NCBI GenBank assembly: GCA_965261255.1
Contig: CBDHCQ010000004.1
Span: forward strand, 806,001-870,000
Source of the DNA: Bin80 sp965261255
GTDB taxonomy: Bacteria; Bacteroidota; Rhodothermia; Rhodothermales; Bin80
Direction: 5' to 3'
Length of the DNA: 64,000 bases
Positions 45,365-53,377 of this stretch are shown here, piece by piece. Below the pieces are notes generated by a model that worked only from the letters and a program-made list of their open reading frames with translations, had not been told where the DNA came from and searched no databases. The position numbers and the translations under genes were made by a program. Numbering within the stretch: the stretch's first letter is position 1; every line of letters starts with the position of its first letter.

Positions 45365-46744
45365 ATGCGTGGATGTGCACAAGCTGGACTGGTTCTGGTT
45401 ATGTCTGCAGCTTTGAGTACCGGTTGTGGTCTTGATGCCCCTGCCGGTTTCGGTGAAAACCGAGTTGCAGTCGCAACGGTAGATGGTGAGCCAATCTATG
45501 CCAGAGATTACGTGCTGAATTTCGAATTTGGTTACCCCCACCTGTACCGCAACGGTAACACCAGACTGGCGTACCTCAACCGCATGATTGATGAAAAATT
45601 GTTAGCGCAGGAGGGAGTACGGCGAGGACTATTGAATCACTCGGGAGTCAGGCAGTTAGTCAGGGATCTGCGCGAAGAATTGTTGGTCGGGCAGGTATTC
45701 CAGCGCTATGTCAATGATAGCGTTACGGTTACAGAGCAGGACATAATGATGGCCATACAGGAGGAGCACACCTCGTTTCGGCTGCGTTATCTTCCTGCGA
45801 CATCTAGAATGGCGGTCGAGCGCATGCGCGACGAAGCGCAGGAAGTGGGATTGGCGGCGGCAACGAAAGCGTTTCTTTCCAGGAATGAGTATAGCCTGTC
45901 CTCGTCGGACTTTGAAAGTGGCCTTGTCAAGAGTCACGATCTGCATCCGGACCTGATGGCTGCCATCGTCAATTTGCCAGTGGGCGAAATATCAGCGCCG
46001 ATCCCTTTTCGTGGCCAGTTCCTGCTGCTGGAGGTATTGGAAGTGCGCCGGGAGCCGGCATTAGCGTCCGGCCAAGCGCGTCGTGCTGCGGAGCAGGTAG
46101 TATTCAATAGGAAAGCCAAGTCGCGGGCAAGCGACTTTATTGACTCCATGATGCGGCCGTTGGGTGTGCGTGTGAAGTCGGCCCCATACCGAACACTGAG
46201 AGAAATGCTTTGGCAGTTGTACCCACAGTTGCCACCCCATCACAACCTCCTGGACGCGTTGCTGGATGTCAACGCTTCCGACTCACTCCGCGTAATACTG
46301 GATGAAATCCTAATCACGACTACCCGAGATGACTGGACGATAAGGGAATTTCTGGCAGCTTATCCGGTAGCACGATATCCCTTGCGCCATCAATCACGAT
46401 CAGCCTTTGAGAATGACCTGTACGACGCGATCGGTCTCACGCTTCGGGACCACTATTTCATAAGGCGGGCACTCGAGGAGGGTTTGGACAACGATTCGTC
46501 CGTACAGCACGAGTTGGCTCTCTGGACGGACAAATGGGTTTATCGTGCTCTGTGCGATGAGCTCGGAGGCAACAGGGAATCCGTACCGGAAACGGTCCTG
46601 CGCTTGCGGGAACGCTATCCTGTGACCATAAACCATTCGGTATTGGACACGCTAACCCTGTCGTCGCCAACCGGCGCAGGTCTTACAGTTCTGAAAGGAC
46701 ATACCTTGCGTCCGGCCTTTCCGGTACTTGACCCCGACTGGTAG
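45365..46744 (+). CDS. SurA-like peptidyl-prolyl isomerase/chaperone lipoprotein
   Basis: This 459-residue protein has a lipoprotein signal peptide with lipobox LSTGC (about residues 17-21). A SurA_N-like opening follows ('VATVDGEPIYARDY', 'LNRMIDEKLLAQEG'). A parvulin-like region has 'LHPDLMAAIVNLPVGEISAPI' and 'LLLEVLEVRRE'. Such proteins escort outer-membrane barrels and secreted proteins across the periplasm. Its position behind a run of outer-membrane and T9SS genes fits that job. The parvulin active-site region is not strongly conserved, so it may act as a chaperone only. Confidence 0.75.
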   Translation: MRGCAQAGLVLVMSAALSTGCGLDAPAGFGENRVAVATVDGEPIYARDYVLNFEFGYPHLYRNGNTRLAYLNRMIDEKLLAQEGVRRGLLNHSGVRQLVRDLREELLVGQVFQRYVNDSVTVTEQDIMMAIQEEHTSFRLRYLPATSRMAVERMRDEAQEVGLAAATKAFLSRNEYSLSSSDFESGLVKSHDLHPDLMAAIVNLPVGEISAPIPFRGQFLLLEVLEVRREPALASGQARRAAEQVVFNRKAKSRASDFIDSMMRPLGVRVKSAPYRTLREMLWQLYPQLPPHHNLLDALLDVNASDSLRVILDEILITTTRDDWTIREFLAAYPVARYPLRHQSRSAFENDLYDAIGLTLRDHYFIRRALEEGLDNDSSVQHELALWTDKWVYRALCDELGGNRESVPETVLRLRERYPVTINHSVLDTLTLSSPTGAGLTVLKGHTLRPAFPVLDPDW

Positions 46745-46781
46745 CCCAATTGCGGGTCGGCTTCAGCGTCAGAAGGAATCC

Positions 46782-48353
46782 ATGCGACGTGACCTATTCA
46801 TTGACAGAATCCGAAGCGATGATCGTTTGTGGGATGTAATCATCATTGGTGGGGGTGCAACCGGGCTTGGAGCGGCTGTGGATGCTGCCTCTCGAGGGTA
46901 TCGAACGGTTCTGCTTGAGCAGAGCGATTTTGCTTCTGGGACTTCAAGCCGCAGCACGAAGCTGATCCACGGTGGCGTCCGGTACCTGAGGCAGGGCAAT
47001 CTGTCACTTGTTCGCGAGGCTTTACGGGAGCGCAGTCGGCTCTTCCGGAATGCGCCGCATCTTGTGCACAACCTGAAGTTCATTCTTCCGGCCTATTCCA
47101 GGTGGGAGACGGCATTTTACGGTATGGGACTTAAGGCATATGACCTGTTGGCCGGCCGGCAAACACTTGGGAAGTCACACCTGGTTTCGCGGGCACGCAC
47201 GCTAAATGATCTTCCGGGTATTGAATCATCAGGTCTGCGCGGCAGCGTGGCTTATCATGATGGGCAGTTTGATGATGCCCGCTTGGCAGTGGCTCTGGCT
47301 CGTACTGCGGTCACGCACGGAGCCGCAGTCTTGAATCAGGTCCGCGTCGCGGGCCTCCTTAAGGCGAACGGAAAGGTTACCGGCGTAATTGCCAGGGATC
47401 TGGAATCCGGCACGGAAATTCGCGTGTCCGGTCATACGGTCGTAAATGCAACAGGAGTTTACGTAGACGCGATCCGGAGAATGGACAGTCCGGAAATCCC
47501 CACTTTGGTGCGTCCAAGTCAAGGAATACACTTGGTCATAGACCGGTCTTTATTCCCTTCGCGGCACGCGCTCCTTATCCCCAAGACTACAGACGGGCGC
47601 ATACTCTTCGCTGTTCCTTGGCAAGGGCGGGTGCTCTTGGGCACTACCGATACTCCGGTTCCAGAGACAGTGTTGGAGCCATTTCCCAGCCTATCCGAAA
47701 TTGAATACCTGATAAATCATGCGGCCAGATATCTCGAGCATCGAATTAAGCCGTCAGATGTGCAGGGTGCCTTTGCCGGACTGCGGCCCTTGGTCCAGGA
47801 GAGAGACGAACAGGACACGGCGGCCATTTCAAGGGATCATGTCGTCCGAATTGCAAAGTCAGGTCTGATTACCGTTGCTGGCGGGAAGTGGACCACCTAT
47901 CGCAAGATGGCTGAAGCCGCCATCAATACGGCGGCCCAGGTCGGCGGGCTTGAGGTTCGTCCGTGCATCACGGCCAATCTTCCGCTGCATGGATGGCAGG
48001 CCCCCACTGATGATGGGGAGACTCTACAACGGTACGGCTCAGACCGGCCCTTTGTCAAGGATATGATAGGTAATGTTGAAGGCGGGCAGGTCCCTCTTCA
48101 TCCTGAATTGCCTTATCTCAAAGGTGAAGTTTACTGGGCGGTCCGGTGCGAAATGGCTCGCACAGTCAGTGACGTGTTGGTGCGCCGTATGCCCGTGCTG
48201 ATTTTGCACCGTAAAGCGGCCCTTGAGTGCGCACCGGTCGTCGCCCAAATCATGGCGCAGGAATTGGAGCGTGACCAAGCCTGGGTTGAGGCTCAAATTG
48301 ACGCTATCAAGCGGCAGGCGGCAGCCTGTGTACCCGCACCCTATGGAGCGTAG
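46782..48353 (+). CDS. glpD: Aerobic glycerol-3-phosphate dehydrogenase
   Basis: This 523-residue FAD enzyme starts at the ATG at 46782, where AGAAGGA lies just upstream as a rare clear ribosome binding site; an in-frame start 54 bp earlier is less likely. The FAD fold begins 'IIGGGATGLGAAVDAASRG', followed by 'SRSTKLIHGGVRYL'. 'GAFAGLRPLV' and 'AGGKWTTYRKMAE' mark the DAO/GlpD core, and a C-terminal alpha domain closes the protein. It oxidises sn-glycerol 3-phosphate to dihydroxyacetone phosphate at the inner membrane and passes electrons to quinone. A broken glycerophosphodiesterase gene that could have fed it lies downstream. Confidence 0.95.
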   Translation: MRRDLFIDRIRSDDRLWDVIIIGGGATGLGAAVDAASRGYRTVLLEQSDFASGTSSRSTKLIHGGVRYLRQGNLSLVREALRERSRLFRNAPHLVHNLKFILPAYSRWETAFYGMGLKAYDLLAGRQTLGKSHLVSRARTLNDLPGIESSGLRGSVAYHDGQFDDARLAVALARTAVTHGAAVLNQVRVAGLLKANGKVTGVIARDLESGTEIRVSGHTVVNATGVYVDAIRRMDSPEIPTLVRPSQGIHLVIDRSLFPSRHALLIPKTTDGRILFAVPWQGRVLLGTTDTPVPETVLEPFPSLSEIEYLINHAARYLEHRIKPSDVQGAFAGLRPLVQERDEQDTAAISRDHVVRIAKSGLITVAGGKWTTYRKMAEAAINTAAQVGGLEVRPCITANLPLHGWQAPTDDGETLQRYGSDRPFVKDMIGNVEGGQVPLHPELPYLKGEVYWAVRCEMARTVSDVLVRRMPVLILHRKAALECAPVVAQIMAQELERDQAWVEAQIDAIKRQAAACVPAPYGA

Positions 48354-48771
48354 CCTGCTGTTTTTGGTTGAGCAACATCTGGAGTCCATCCCGCCGGGCA
48401 ACAAGCTCCAACAGGCAGCGGATCAATGAGCGGCAGATTCGATATATCTCGTTCGGATAGCAAATGCCACATGCACAGCATGGATCTGCGTCCGCTACAA
48501 TCCAACTTGCCAGCGTGTCCGAATATTTCGCCAAATGCAACGGGGAGCCCGTGCGGGCGGAGGCTCCCCTCAGGTTCGTTTGCGTTACGCCCCCGCATGT
48601 GCGGGGTGTAGGGCAGAGAGCTGAGTTCGCATCGTCAAGAGTGGCCTAGAATGCAATTCGGCTACAGGATGGAGGGAAGGCTATCAGGTGAACTCAGCCC
48701 TTGCGGCTTGAATTGCTTAGAATCCATACGGCGTGCTGCGGCATTGATATTCTGGATCAAGTATACATGCG
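48354..48771. other. Gene-free stretch with two GC-rich hairpins
   Basis: These 418 bases between glpD and the broken phosphodiesterase gene contain no convincing coding frame. Two strong inverted repeats occur at 48542-48569 and 48591-48606. They may end glpD transcription or mark a former element. Confidence 0.45.
48542..48606. repeat. Pair of GC-rich inverted repeats
   Basis: GGGGAGCC (48542-48549) pairs perfectly with GGCTCCCC (48562-48569) across 12 bases. A second compact hairpin, CCCCGCA-TG-TGCGGGG, spans 48591-48606. No T-run follows either, so they are not classical intrinsic terminators. They could form RNA structure downstream of glpD. Confidence 0.55.
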
Positions 48772-49113
48772 ATGGTTATCCTTTTCCTGCTCTCGATGGC
48801 GGTCCAGATTGCTGTAGGTCAGTCCCAGCCGTCCTTTGACATTCAGGGGCATCGTGGTGCTCGCGGACTGTTGCCGGAAAACGCAATGGCCGGGTTCCTG
48901 CGTGCCGTAGATCTCGGGGTGACGACGCTAGAGATAGATGTTGTGATTGCGGGGGATTCTACCGTCGTGGCTTCACATGAGCCCTGGATGTCCGCAACCA
49001 TATGTAGAGACACGGAGGGGCGGGCCATCATCCGTGGCAAAGATCACAACATATTCGAAATGGATTACGAAACCGTGGCCCGTTACGATTGCGGCAGCCG
49101 AGGGCATCCCGGC
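48772..49113 (+). pseudogene. Glycerophosphodiester phosphodiesterase, 3'-truncated
   Basis: The frame starts with a signal peptide (ending VGQSQ). It then shows the N-terminal GDPD signatures 'QGHRGARGLLPENAMAGF', 'TLEIDVV' and 'VVASHEPWMS', ending with 'YDCGSRGHP'. At about 49113 the expected sequence stops abruptly. The frame runs on for about 33 unrelated residues to 49212, into the 3' flank of a reverse-strand VanZ-like gene. Roughly two thirds of the TIM-barrel domain is missing, so it cannot be active. The intact enzyme would release glycerol 3-phosphate for GlpD next door. The break point probably marks an insertion or deletion. Confidence 0.8.
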
Positions 49114-49216
49114 TTACGGGGCGACAGAATGGGTTCGCGACGCGCTTCGTCTAGCTGTTGTGTCAGAGCCGACACTTCGACTGTTCGGTCGTGGCACGGG
49201 ATAGTGGGGTGAGCGG

Positions 49217-49780
49217 TTAGCGGCCCAAGAAGCGGTTGGCTCGTTGCCGGGCCCACCGGAGCGCCCCGCTTGCGACTACCGCCATCACGGCTGCCAGCGC
49301 GTTGAACAACATGTCCACCGGGTCCATGACGCGACTGGGCAAAAGCCACTGGATGCCCTCGTCGATGACGCCGATCATCGAGGCGATTGCAATCGCAAGC
49401 ACACCCGGCACGGGCACGCGCCGCCCCTGGCTGGTCCGTTCCAAAAGCGATTCGTAGACGAAGACAGCCACCACTCCGTACTCGACTAGGTGGGAGCGCT
49501 CGGTTGGCACCGCCATCCGAACGACGATCAGAAGGTAAGCGGCGGCGACGCCAAGAGCGATTGCGATCTCCATACCGCTCGGCCGAACCTTGAGGCCCTG
49601 CGTGATCACGGCTGCGAGCACCAGAATGCAGCCGAGGAGAAAGAGCCAGACTGATAAGAAGTCGCTCCCCAATGTGTCGACCAGGGTTTGCGCCAGCCCC
49701 AAGGTGGAGTAGATGGCCACTACGACAGCCAGTGTCCAAAACCAGAGGCGCTTCTCTCTCGCCGATGTGAAAGCAGGCAT
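49217..49780 (-). CDS. VanZ-like family membrane protein
   Basis: This protein of about 187 residues has four to five membrane helices and the VanZ-like features 'SHLVEYGVVAVFVYESLL' and 'GVIDEGIQWLLPSRVMDPVDMLFNALAAVMAV'. I start at the ATG at 49780 ('MPAFTSAREKR'), just before the first helix; the frame is open 37 codons further. VanZ-like proteins have poorly known roles, including low-level glycopeptide tolerance and envelope functions. The gene looks richer in G+C than its neighbours and lies inside a stretch of broken genes, which hints at transfer. Confidence 0.75.
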   Translation of the reverse strand: MPAFTSAREKRLWFWTLAVVVAIYSTLGLAQTLVDTLGSDFLSVWLFLLGCILVLAAVITQGLKVRPSGMEIAIALGVAAAYLLIVVRMAVPTERSHLVEYGVVAVFVYESLLERTSQGRRVPVPGVLAIAIASMIGVIDEGIQWLLPSRVMDPVDMLFNALAAVMAVVASGALRWARQRANRFLGR

Positions 49781-49891
49781 GACGGGAATATAGTTGTGTA
49801 TCATCCCAATACGACATGGAGTCGTGTCAGTTGCCAATGCAGTATAGGCGACCATTGTGGTGCAACATCGAGGCCGTGCCCCTGTGGACAA

Positions 49892-50366
49892 TGAACGAGG
49901 GAGCTAAATCGCTGAATCGAACCAGGGGGCGGGAGCTTGAGGTCGACGTATTCTCACGACCAATCCGGGTGAATCCTGTGATCCCAATTAATAACAAAGC
50001 GATTTGTTCTGGTCGCAGTGCTCACCCTGGCTTTTGCCGCTCCGCGCCCGTCGGCACAAGCCACACACAAGGACATAGCGGTTAGAGCGCAGGTTGGCGT
50101 CCTAGGGCTTGATATCGAGGCACCGGCTTATCCGCACTAACAAGTGGCAATTCACGCGAAAGATCCAGGAGGTGAAAACCCTTGGACGAGGGTACAGACA
50201 ATTCGAAAACTCCTGATCTGCAATCAGCCTTCTCCTGCGGGGGACGTGACCTCTATCCACAACAATGCCGCTAGAGCCTCCTAATTAACTGGGGAGTCGC
50301 CCTGCTTGAGATATATCAGAAGCGATGGAAGCAGTTTTTCGGGTGGTTGGAGACAGTTGCCGGTAA
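49892..50366. other. Gene-poor stretch with a signal-peptide relic
   Basis: These 475 bases hold no intact gene. Between 49991 and 50140 one forward frame reads like a signal peptide (listed separately). The rest has no recognisable content. Confidence 0.4.
49991..50140 (+). pseudogene. Relic of a secreted protein's N-terminus
   Basis: A 49-codon forward frame without ATG, GTG or TTG start reads 'TKRFVLVAVLTLAFAA' and continues to 'PSAQA', a clear signal-peptide pattern. About 25 further residues and a stop follow. An in-frame stop lies 12 bases upstream of the first codon. It looks like the remains of an outer-membrane or secreted protein gene. Confidence 0.35.
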
Positions 50367-50813
50367 TCACTCCACAAAGTCCTTGATGTTCTTTATCTGA
50401 GCGTCCCAACCTCGCTTGTTTCTGCGGAACGCTTGCAACCGTTTTCCTTCCGACAGCTTTTCAAAGCCACTCTCACGAATGGTCAGTCTTGAACCTATGT
50501 CAAGCGACTCGAGAGTGAATTCAACCAGCGTCACCTTGTCGTCTATACTTGGATCATCCGGCTGGACCGTCTCGTCAATTGGCCAGACGAGGCTGAAGCT
50601 ATGTGGTTCATCCATAACTTTGACACGCGCCCAGAATGCCATCCCTTCATGTCCCGGATAGGTGACCTCACCGAATGTCACTTCACCAACCTTGAAGGGA
50701 CCGTAAAGCGACACGCGAAACCAGGCCCCGAATTCCTCATGATCAGTTAGGGCAACCCATACCCGTTCAGTCGGGGCATTCAGGTAAATTGTTCGTTCAA
50801 TTTGATTTTCCAT
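50367..50813 (-). CDS. SRPBCC/AHSA1-family protein
   Basis: Starting at the ATG at 50813, this 148-residue protein has the START-like fold opening of the AHSA1 family: 'IERTIYLNAPTERVWVALTDHEEFGAWF'. It also has the later 'LVEFTLESLDIGSRLTIRESGFEKL' and a closing C-terminal helix. These small cytoplasmic proteins have a hydrophobic cavity, and their ligands are mostly unknown. It stands alone downstream of the epimerase gene. An in-frame ATG at 50876 would add 21 residues that do not look like part of the fold. Confidence 0.88.
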   Translation of the reverse strand: MENQIERTIYLNAPTERVWVALTDHEEFGAWFRVSLYGPFKVGEVTFGEVTYPGHEGMAFWARVKVMDEPHSFSLVWPIDETVQPDDPSIDDKVTLVEFTLESLDIGSRLTIRESGFEKLSEGKRLQAFRRNKRGWDAQIKNIKDFVE

Positions 50814-50948
50814 GCACAACTCCGTGGTTGAATAAAAATAATATTTAATCTCAGAGTCGCAACTTGTTGGTTGCATGTCTGCCGAAACCTCGGCCTTGGG
50901 CTATTGTCCCTGGAAATGGCCGGCATTCAGAATAAACTTCCGTTGCTG

Positions 50949-51920
50949 CTATAGCCATCCCTCCGTACGATACCACTCGATTGTTTCCTGTACGCCGTCC
51001 TCTAACGAAACACGTGAAGAATACCCCCAATCCTGCGCTGCTTTTTCGGATGAGCATTGTTTTGTGGCATGAAGGATTTCACGTGCCTTTTCACGGTTCA
51101 AGGGCGGATAAGTATTGGTCAATTTTCCGGCAAATTCACTAAAGACTCCAAGGGGCATGATCATTGGCCGTGGCAGGCGTATCAGCGTCGACCGCTTGCC
51201 GAGGGCGGATTGTGAAGCATTTCGCAAAGCCTTCCAGGTCACAACGTCATTGCTGCCCACATAGTAAGTTTCTCCAGTTGTCCGAGGAGATTCTGTAGAC
51301 TCAATGATCCCCCGTACGAGGTCCTGAACATGTACTAGCGATAATCCGGGGTCCCCTCGGGGAATAACACAAACCCCACGGTTTACAGCGGAAAAAAAAG
51401 TCAGCAAATCCCGATCTCTCGGACCGTAAACGACTGGTGGCCTGAGCAAGACCAAAGGCAGATTGACGCCGGCCAATGCTTGCTCCATAGCCAGTTTGCT
51501 GCGTCCATACCGCGAAACCGGTTTACAGGGTGTTGACTCATCCGCCATTGCTCGATCAGCGTATCCAACGACAGCCAAGCTGCTGACAACACAGACTTTG
51601 GTCAAATTCGCAGAAGTGTTCCCGATTGCTGTCATAAGATCCATCGTAGAGGTCACGTTGGCCAAATACAACTCGTGCCAGGTTCGCGCCCGTGTCATAG
51701 CTCCCAGATGGTAGACGTACTGTACATCCTCAAGAGCTTGTTCAATCAGCGCGGAATCACTGAGAGTTCCACGTATCTGAATTACATCAAGTCCGGCTAA
51801 CCACTTGGGTTCGGAGCGAACCAAGCAGCGGACTTCAGAATATCCTTGCTTCAGCAAGGCTTCTGCCAGATGGCTGCCGACAAAGCCGGTAGCGCCCGTT
51901 ACAAATGCGACCTTGCCCAT
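50949..51920 (-). CDS. NAD(P)-dependent epimerase/dehydratase (extended SDR)
   Basis: This 323-residue protein has the nucleotide-binding motif 'TGATGFVGSHLAE' at residues 8-20. 'YHLGAMTRA' is followed by the catalytic Ser in 'VVSSLAVVGY' and the YxxxK pair in 'RYGRSKLAMEQ'. 'LLRPPVVYGPRDRD' is typical of sugar-nucleotide epimerases and related reductases. The substrate cannot be read from the sequence. It starts 3 bp after the rlmD stop, so the two are probably cotranscribed. Confidence 0.9.
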   Translation of the reverse strand: MGKVAFVTGATGFVGSHLAEALLKQGYSEVRCLVRSEPKWLAGLDVIQIRGTLSDSALIEQALEDVQYVYHLGAMTRARTWHELYLANVTSTMDLMTAIGNTSANLTKVCVVSSLAVVGYADRAMADESTPCKPVSRYGRSKLAMEQALAGVNLPLVLLRPPVVYGPRDRDLLTFFSAVNRGVCVIPRGDPGLSLVHVQDLVRGIIESTESPRTTGETYYVGSNDVVTWKALRNASQSALGKRSTLIRLPRPMIMPLGVFSEFAGKLTNTYPPLNREKAREILHATKQCSSEKAAQDWGYSSRVSLEDGVQETIEWYRTEGWL

Positions 51921-51922
51921 GG

Positions 51923-53377
51923 TTACAATTTCTGCTTGAGCAGCACGACATTCTCAATATGGTGTGTCTGCGGAAATAAATCTACAGGCTGCGCAACTAC
52001 TGCACGATATGAATCCGAGAGTATCTTCAGGTCGCGCGCCTGCGACTGGATGTTGCAGCTCACATACACGATCGTACGTGCCCCCAACTGAGAGACCTGG
52101 GCAGCAACTTTTGGATGCATGCCTGCCCGGGGTGGATCGAGCACGATTATGTCTGGAGGGCCATGTTCAGCTGTGAAGGCGGGTGTCAGGAGTTTTAGCA
52201 TATCCCCGCTGATGAAAGTACAGTTCTCTATTGCGTTCAGCGCCGCGTTGGATATTGCGTTCAGGACGGCATCCTCAACCAGCTCAATACCCGTTACACG
52301 CGCAGCACTTTTGGCCAGCGATAACGCCATAGCCCCTGTCCCGCAATACAGGTCATATACATGATCGTTTGTTGTGACATCCGCCAGCTCCCCTACGACC
52401 GTCATTAAATTTTCGGCCTGGAGTGTGTTGGTCTGAAAAAATGCACCAGGCGCAATTTCAAAGGTCAAATCATGGATTCGGTCTCTTATGAATCCGGGGC
52501 CGTAAATTGTTTCTATTCGCTCTCCAAAGGTAGTTTGTGCATGAGAGGTGTTGATAGTATTGACCAGAGTGGTTACATAGGCGTATTCAGTTTGCAGGTA
52601 AGATCCAAGGTCAAGCATGAACTCCTCGTCGTAGCCGAATGTAACCAGGTTTGCCATGAGTTCCGGCAAATGGGCAGATTCACGGATAACCAGATTTCGC
52701 AGAAAACCTTCCTTATAGCGCCAGTTCCATGGCATCCGGTTTGATTTCCGTGTAAAGTCACGAACCCCGTTCAGCAGCGCATTACATTTTTCGCTCTGGA
52801 GGTGACATTCGTTGATGTCCAGAACTTTGGCAAAATTCCCGGGAGGATGCAGCCCGAGTGCAAATGATTTGTCGTAGACCACTTCGGAGTCGATCTCCTG
52901 TCTGGACAGCCAGCGATAAGCCGAAAACGAGAACTCCATCTTGTTTCGGTAACCGTATGGCTCAGTCGCTCCAAGCGGGGCGCGTACCTCCAGATCGGGA
53001 AGTTCAGCCTGACGCGTCATTACTTCACGGATCAGCTGATGTTTGTCTTTGAGCTGTTGTGTGTAAGCAACGTGCTGAAGTGTGCATCCTCCACAGCTGG
53101 CAAAATATCGGCAACGCGGTATAGTCCGGTTTGAAGAAGACTCAAGTACGGAGAGAAGATGTGCTTCAGCAAACTTCCGGTTTCGTTTTACGACTTTTAC
53201 CTGGACGCGCTCTCCTGCCAATGTGTGGGGCACAAAAACAACCTGACCGTTATAGTAAGCCAAGCATTTGCCACGATCGGCTGTTTTCTCCATCACCAGT
53301 TCCAATACATCTCCGCGCCGCAGCTTGCGTGTTTCGACTGGTGTCTCCGCAGATCGCTGATCAGAAGGCATGGCCAA
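51923..53377 (-). CDS. rlmD: 23S rRNA (uracil-5-)-methyltransferase, RlmD/TrmA family
   Basis: This 484-residue protein has an N-terminal TRAM domain (about 20-78). Four cysteines form a 4Fe-4S cluster (C89, C95, C98 in 'CRYFASCGGC', and C191 in 'DINEC'). A SAM-binding methyltransferase domain has 'VYDLYCGTGAMALSLA', 'LDPPRAGMHP' and the catalytic cysteine in 'YVSCNIQSQARDL'. It methylates a uracil in 23S rRNA, probably U1939; the related U747 enzyme cannot be excluded. Its 5' end overlaps the 3' end of the Omp85 gene by 17 bp. Confidence 0.92.
   Translation of the reverse strand: MAMPSDQRSAETPVETRKLRRGDVLELVMEKTADRGKCLAYYNGQVVFVPHTLAGERVQVKVVKRNRKFAEAHLLSVLESSSNRTIPRCRYFASCGGCTLQHVAYTQQLKDKHQLIREVMTRQAELPDLEVRAPLGATEPYGYRNKMEFSFSAYRWLSRQEIDSEVVYDKSFALGLHPPGNFAKVLDINECHLQSEKCNALLNGVRDFTRKSNRMPWNWRYKEGFLRNLVIRESAHLPELMANLVTFGYDEEFMLDLGSYLQTEYAYVTTLVNTINTSHAQTTFGERIETIYGPGFIRDRIHDLTFEIAPGAFFQTNTLQAENLMTVVGELADVTTNDHVYDLYCGTGAMALSLAKSAARVTGIELVEDAVLNAISNAALNAIENCTFISGDMLKLLTPAFTAEHGPPDIIVLDPPRAGMHPKVAAQVSQLGARTIVYVSCNIQSQARDLKILSDSYRAVVAQPVDLFPQTHHIENVVLLKQKL

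Noticed and set aside
48585..48612. CCCCGCATGTGCGGGG resembles the core of a type I-E CRISPR repeat
   Set aside because: Only one copy is present, with no spacing pattern and no cas genes, so it is kept only as a hairpin.
49911..49927. GGTTCGATTC on the reverse strand, like a tRNA T-loop
   Set aside because: The flanking bases do not form a five-pair T-stem, and no acceptor, D or anticodon arms fit.
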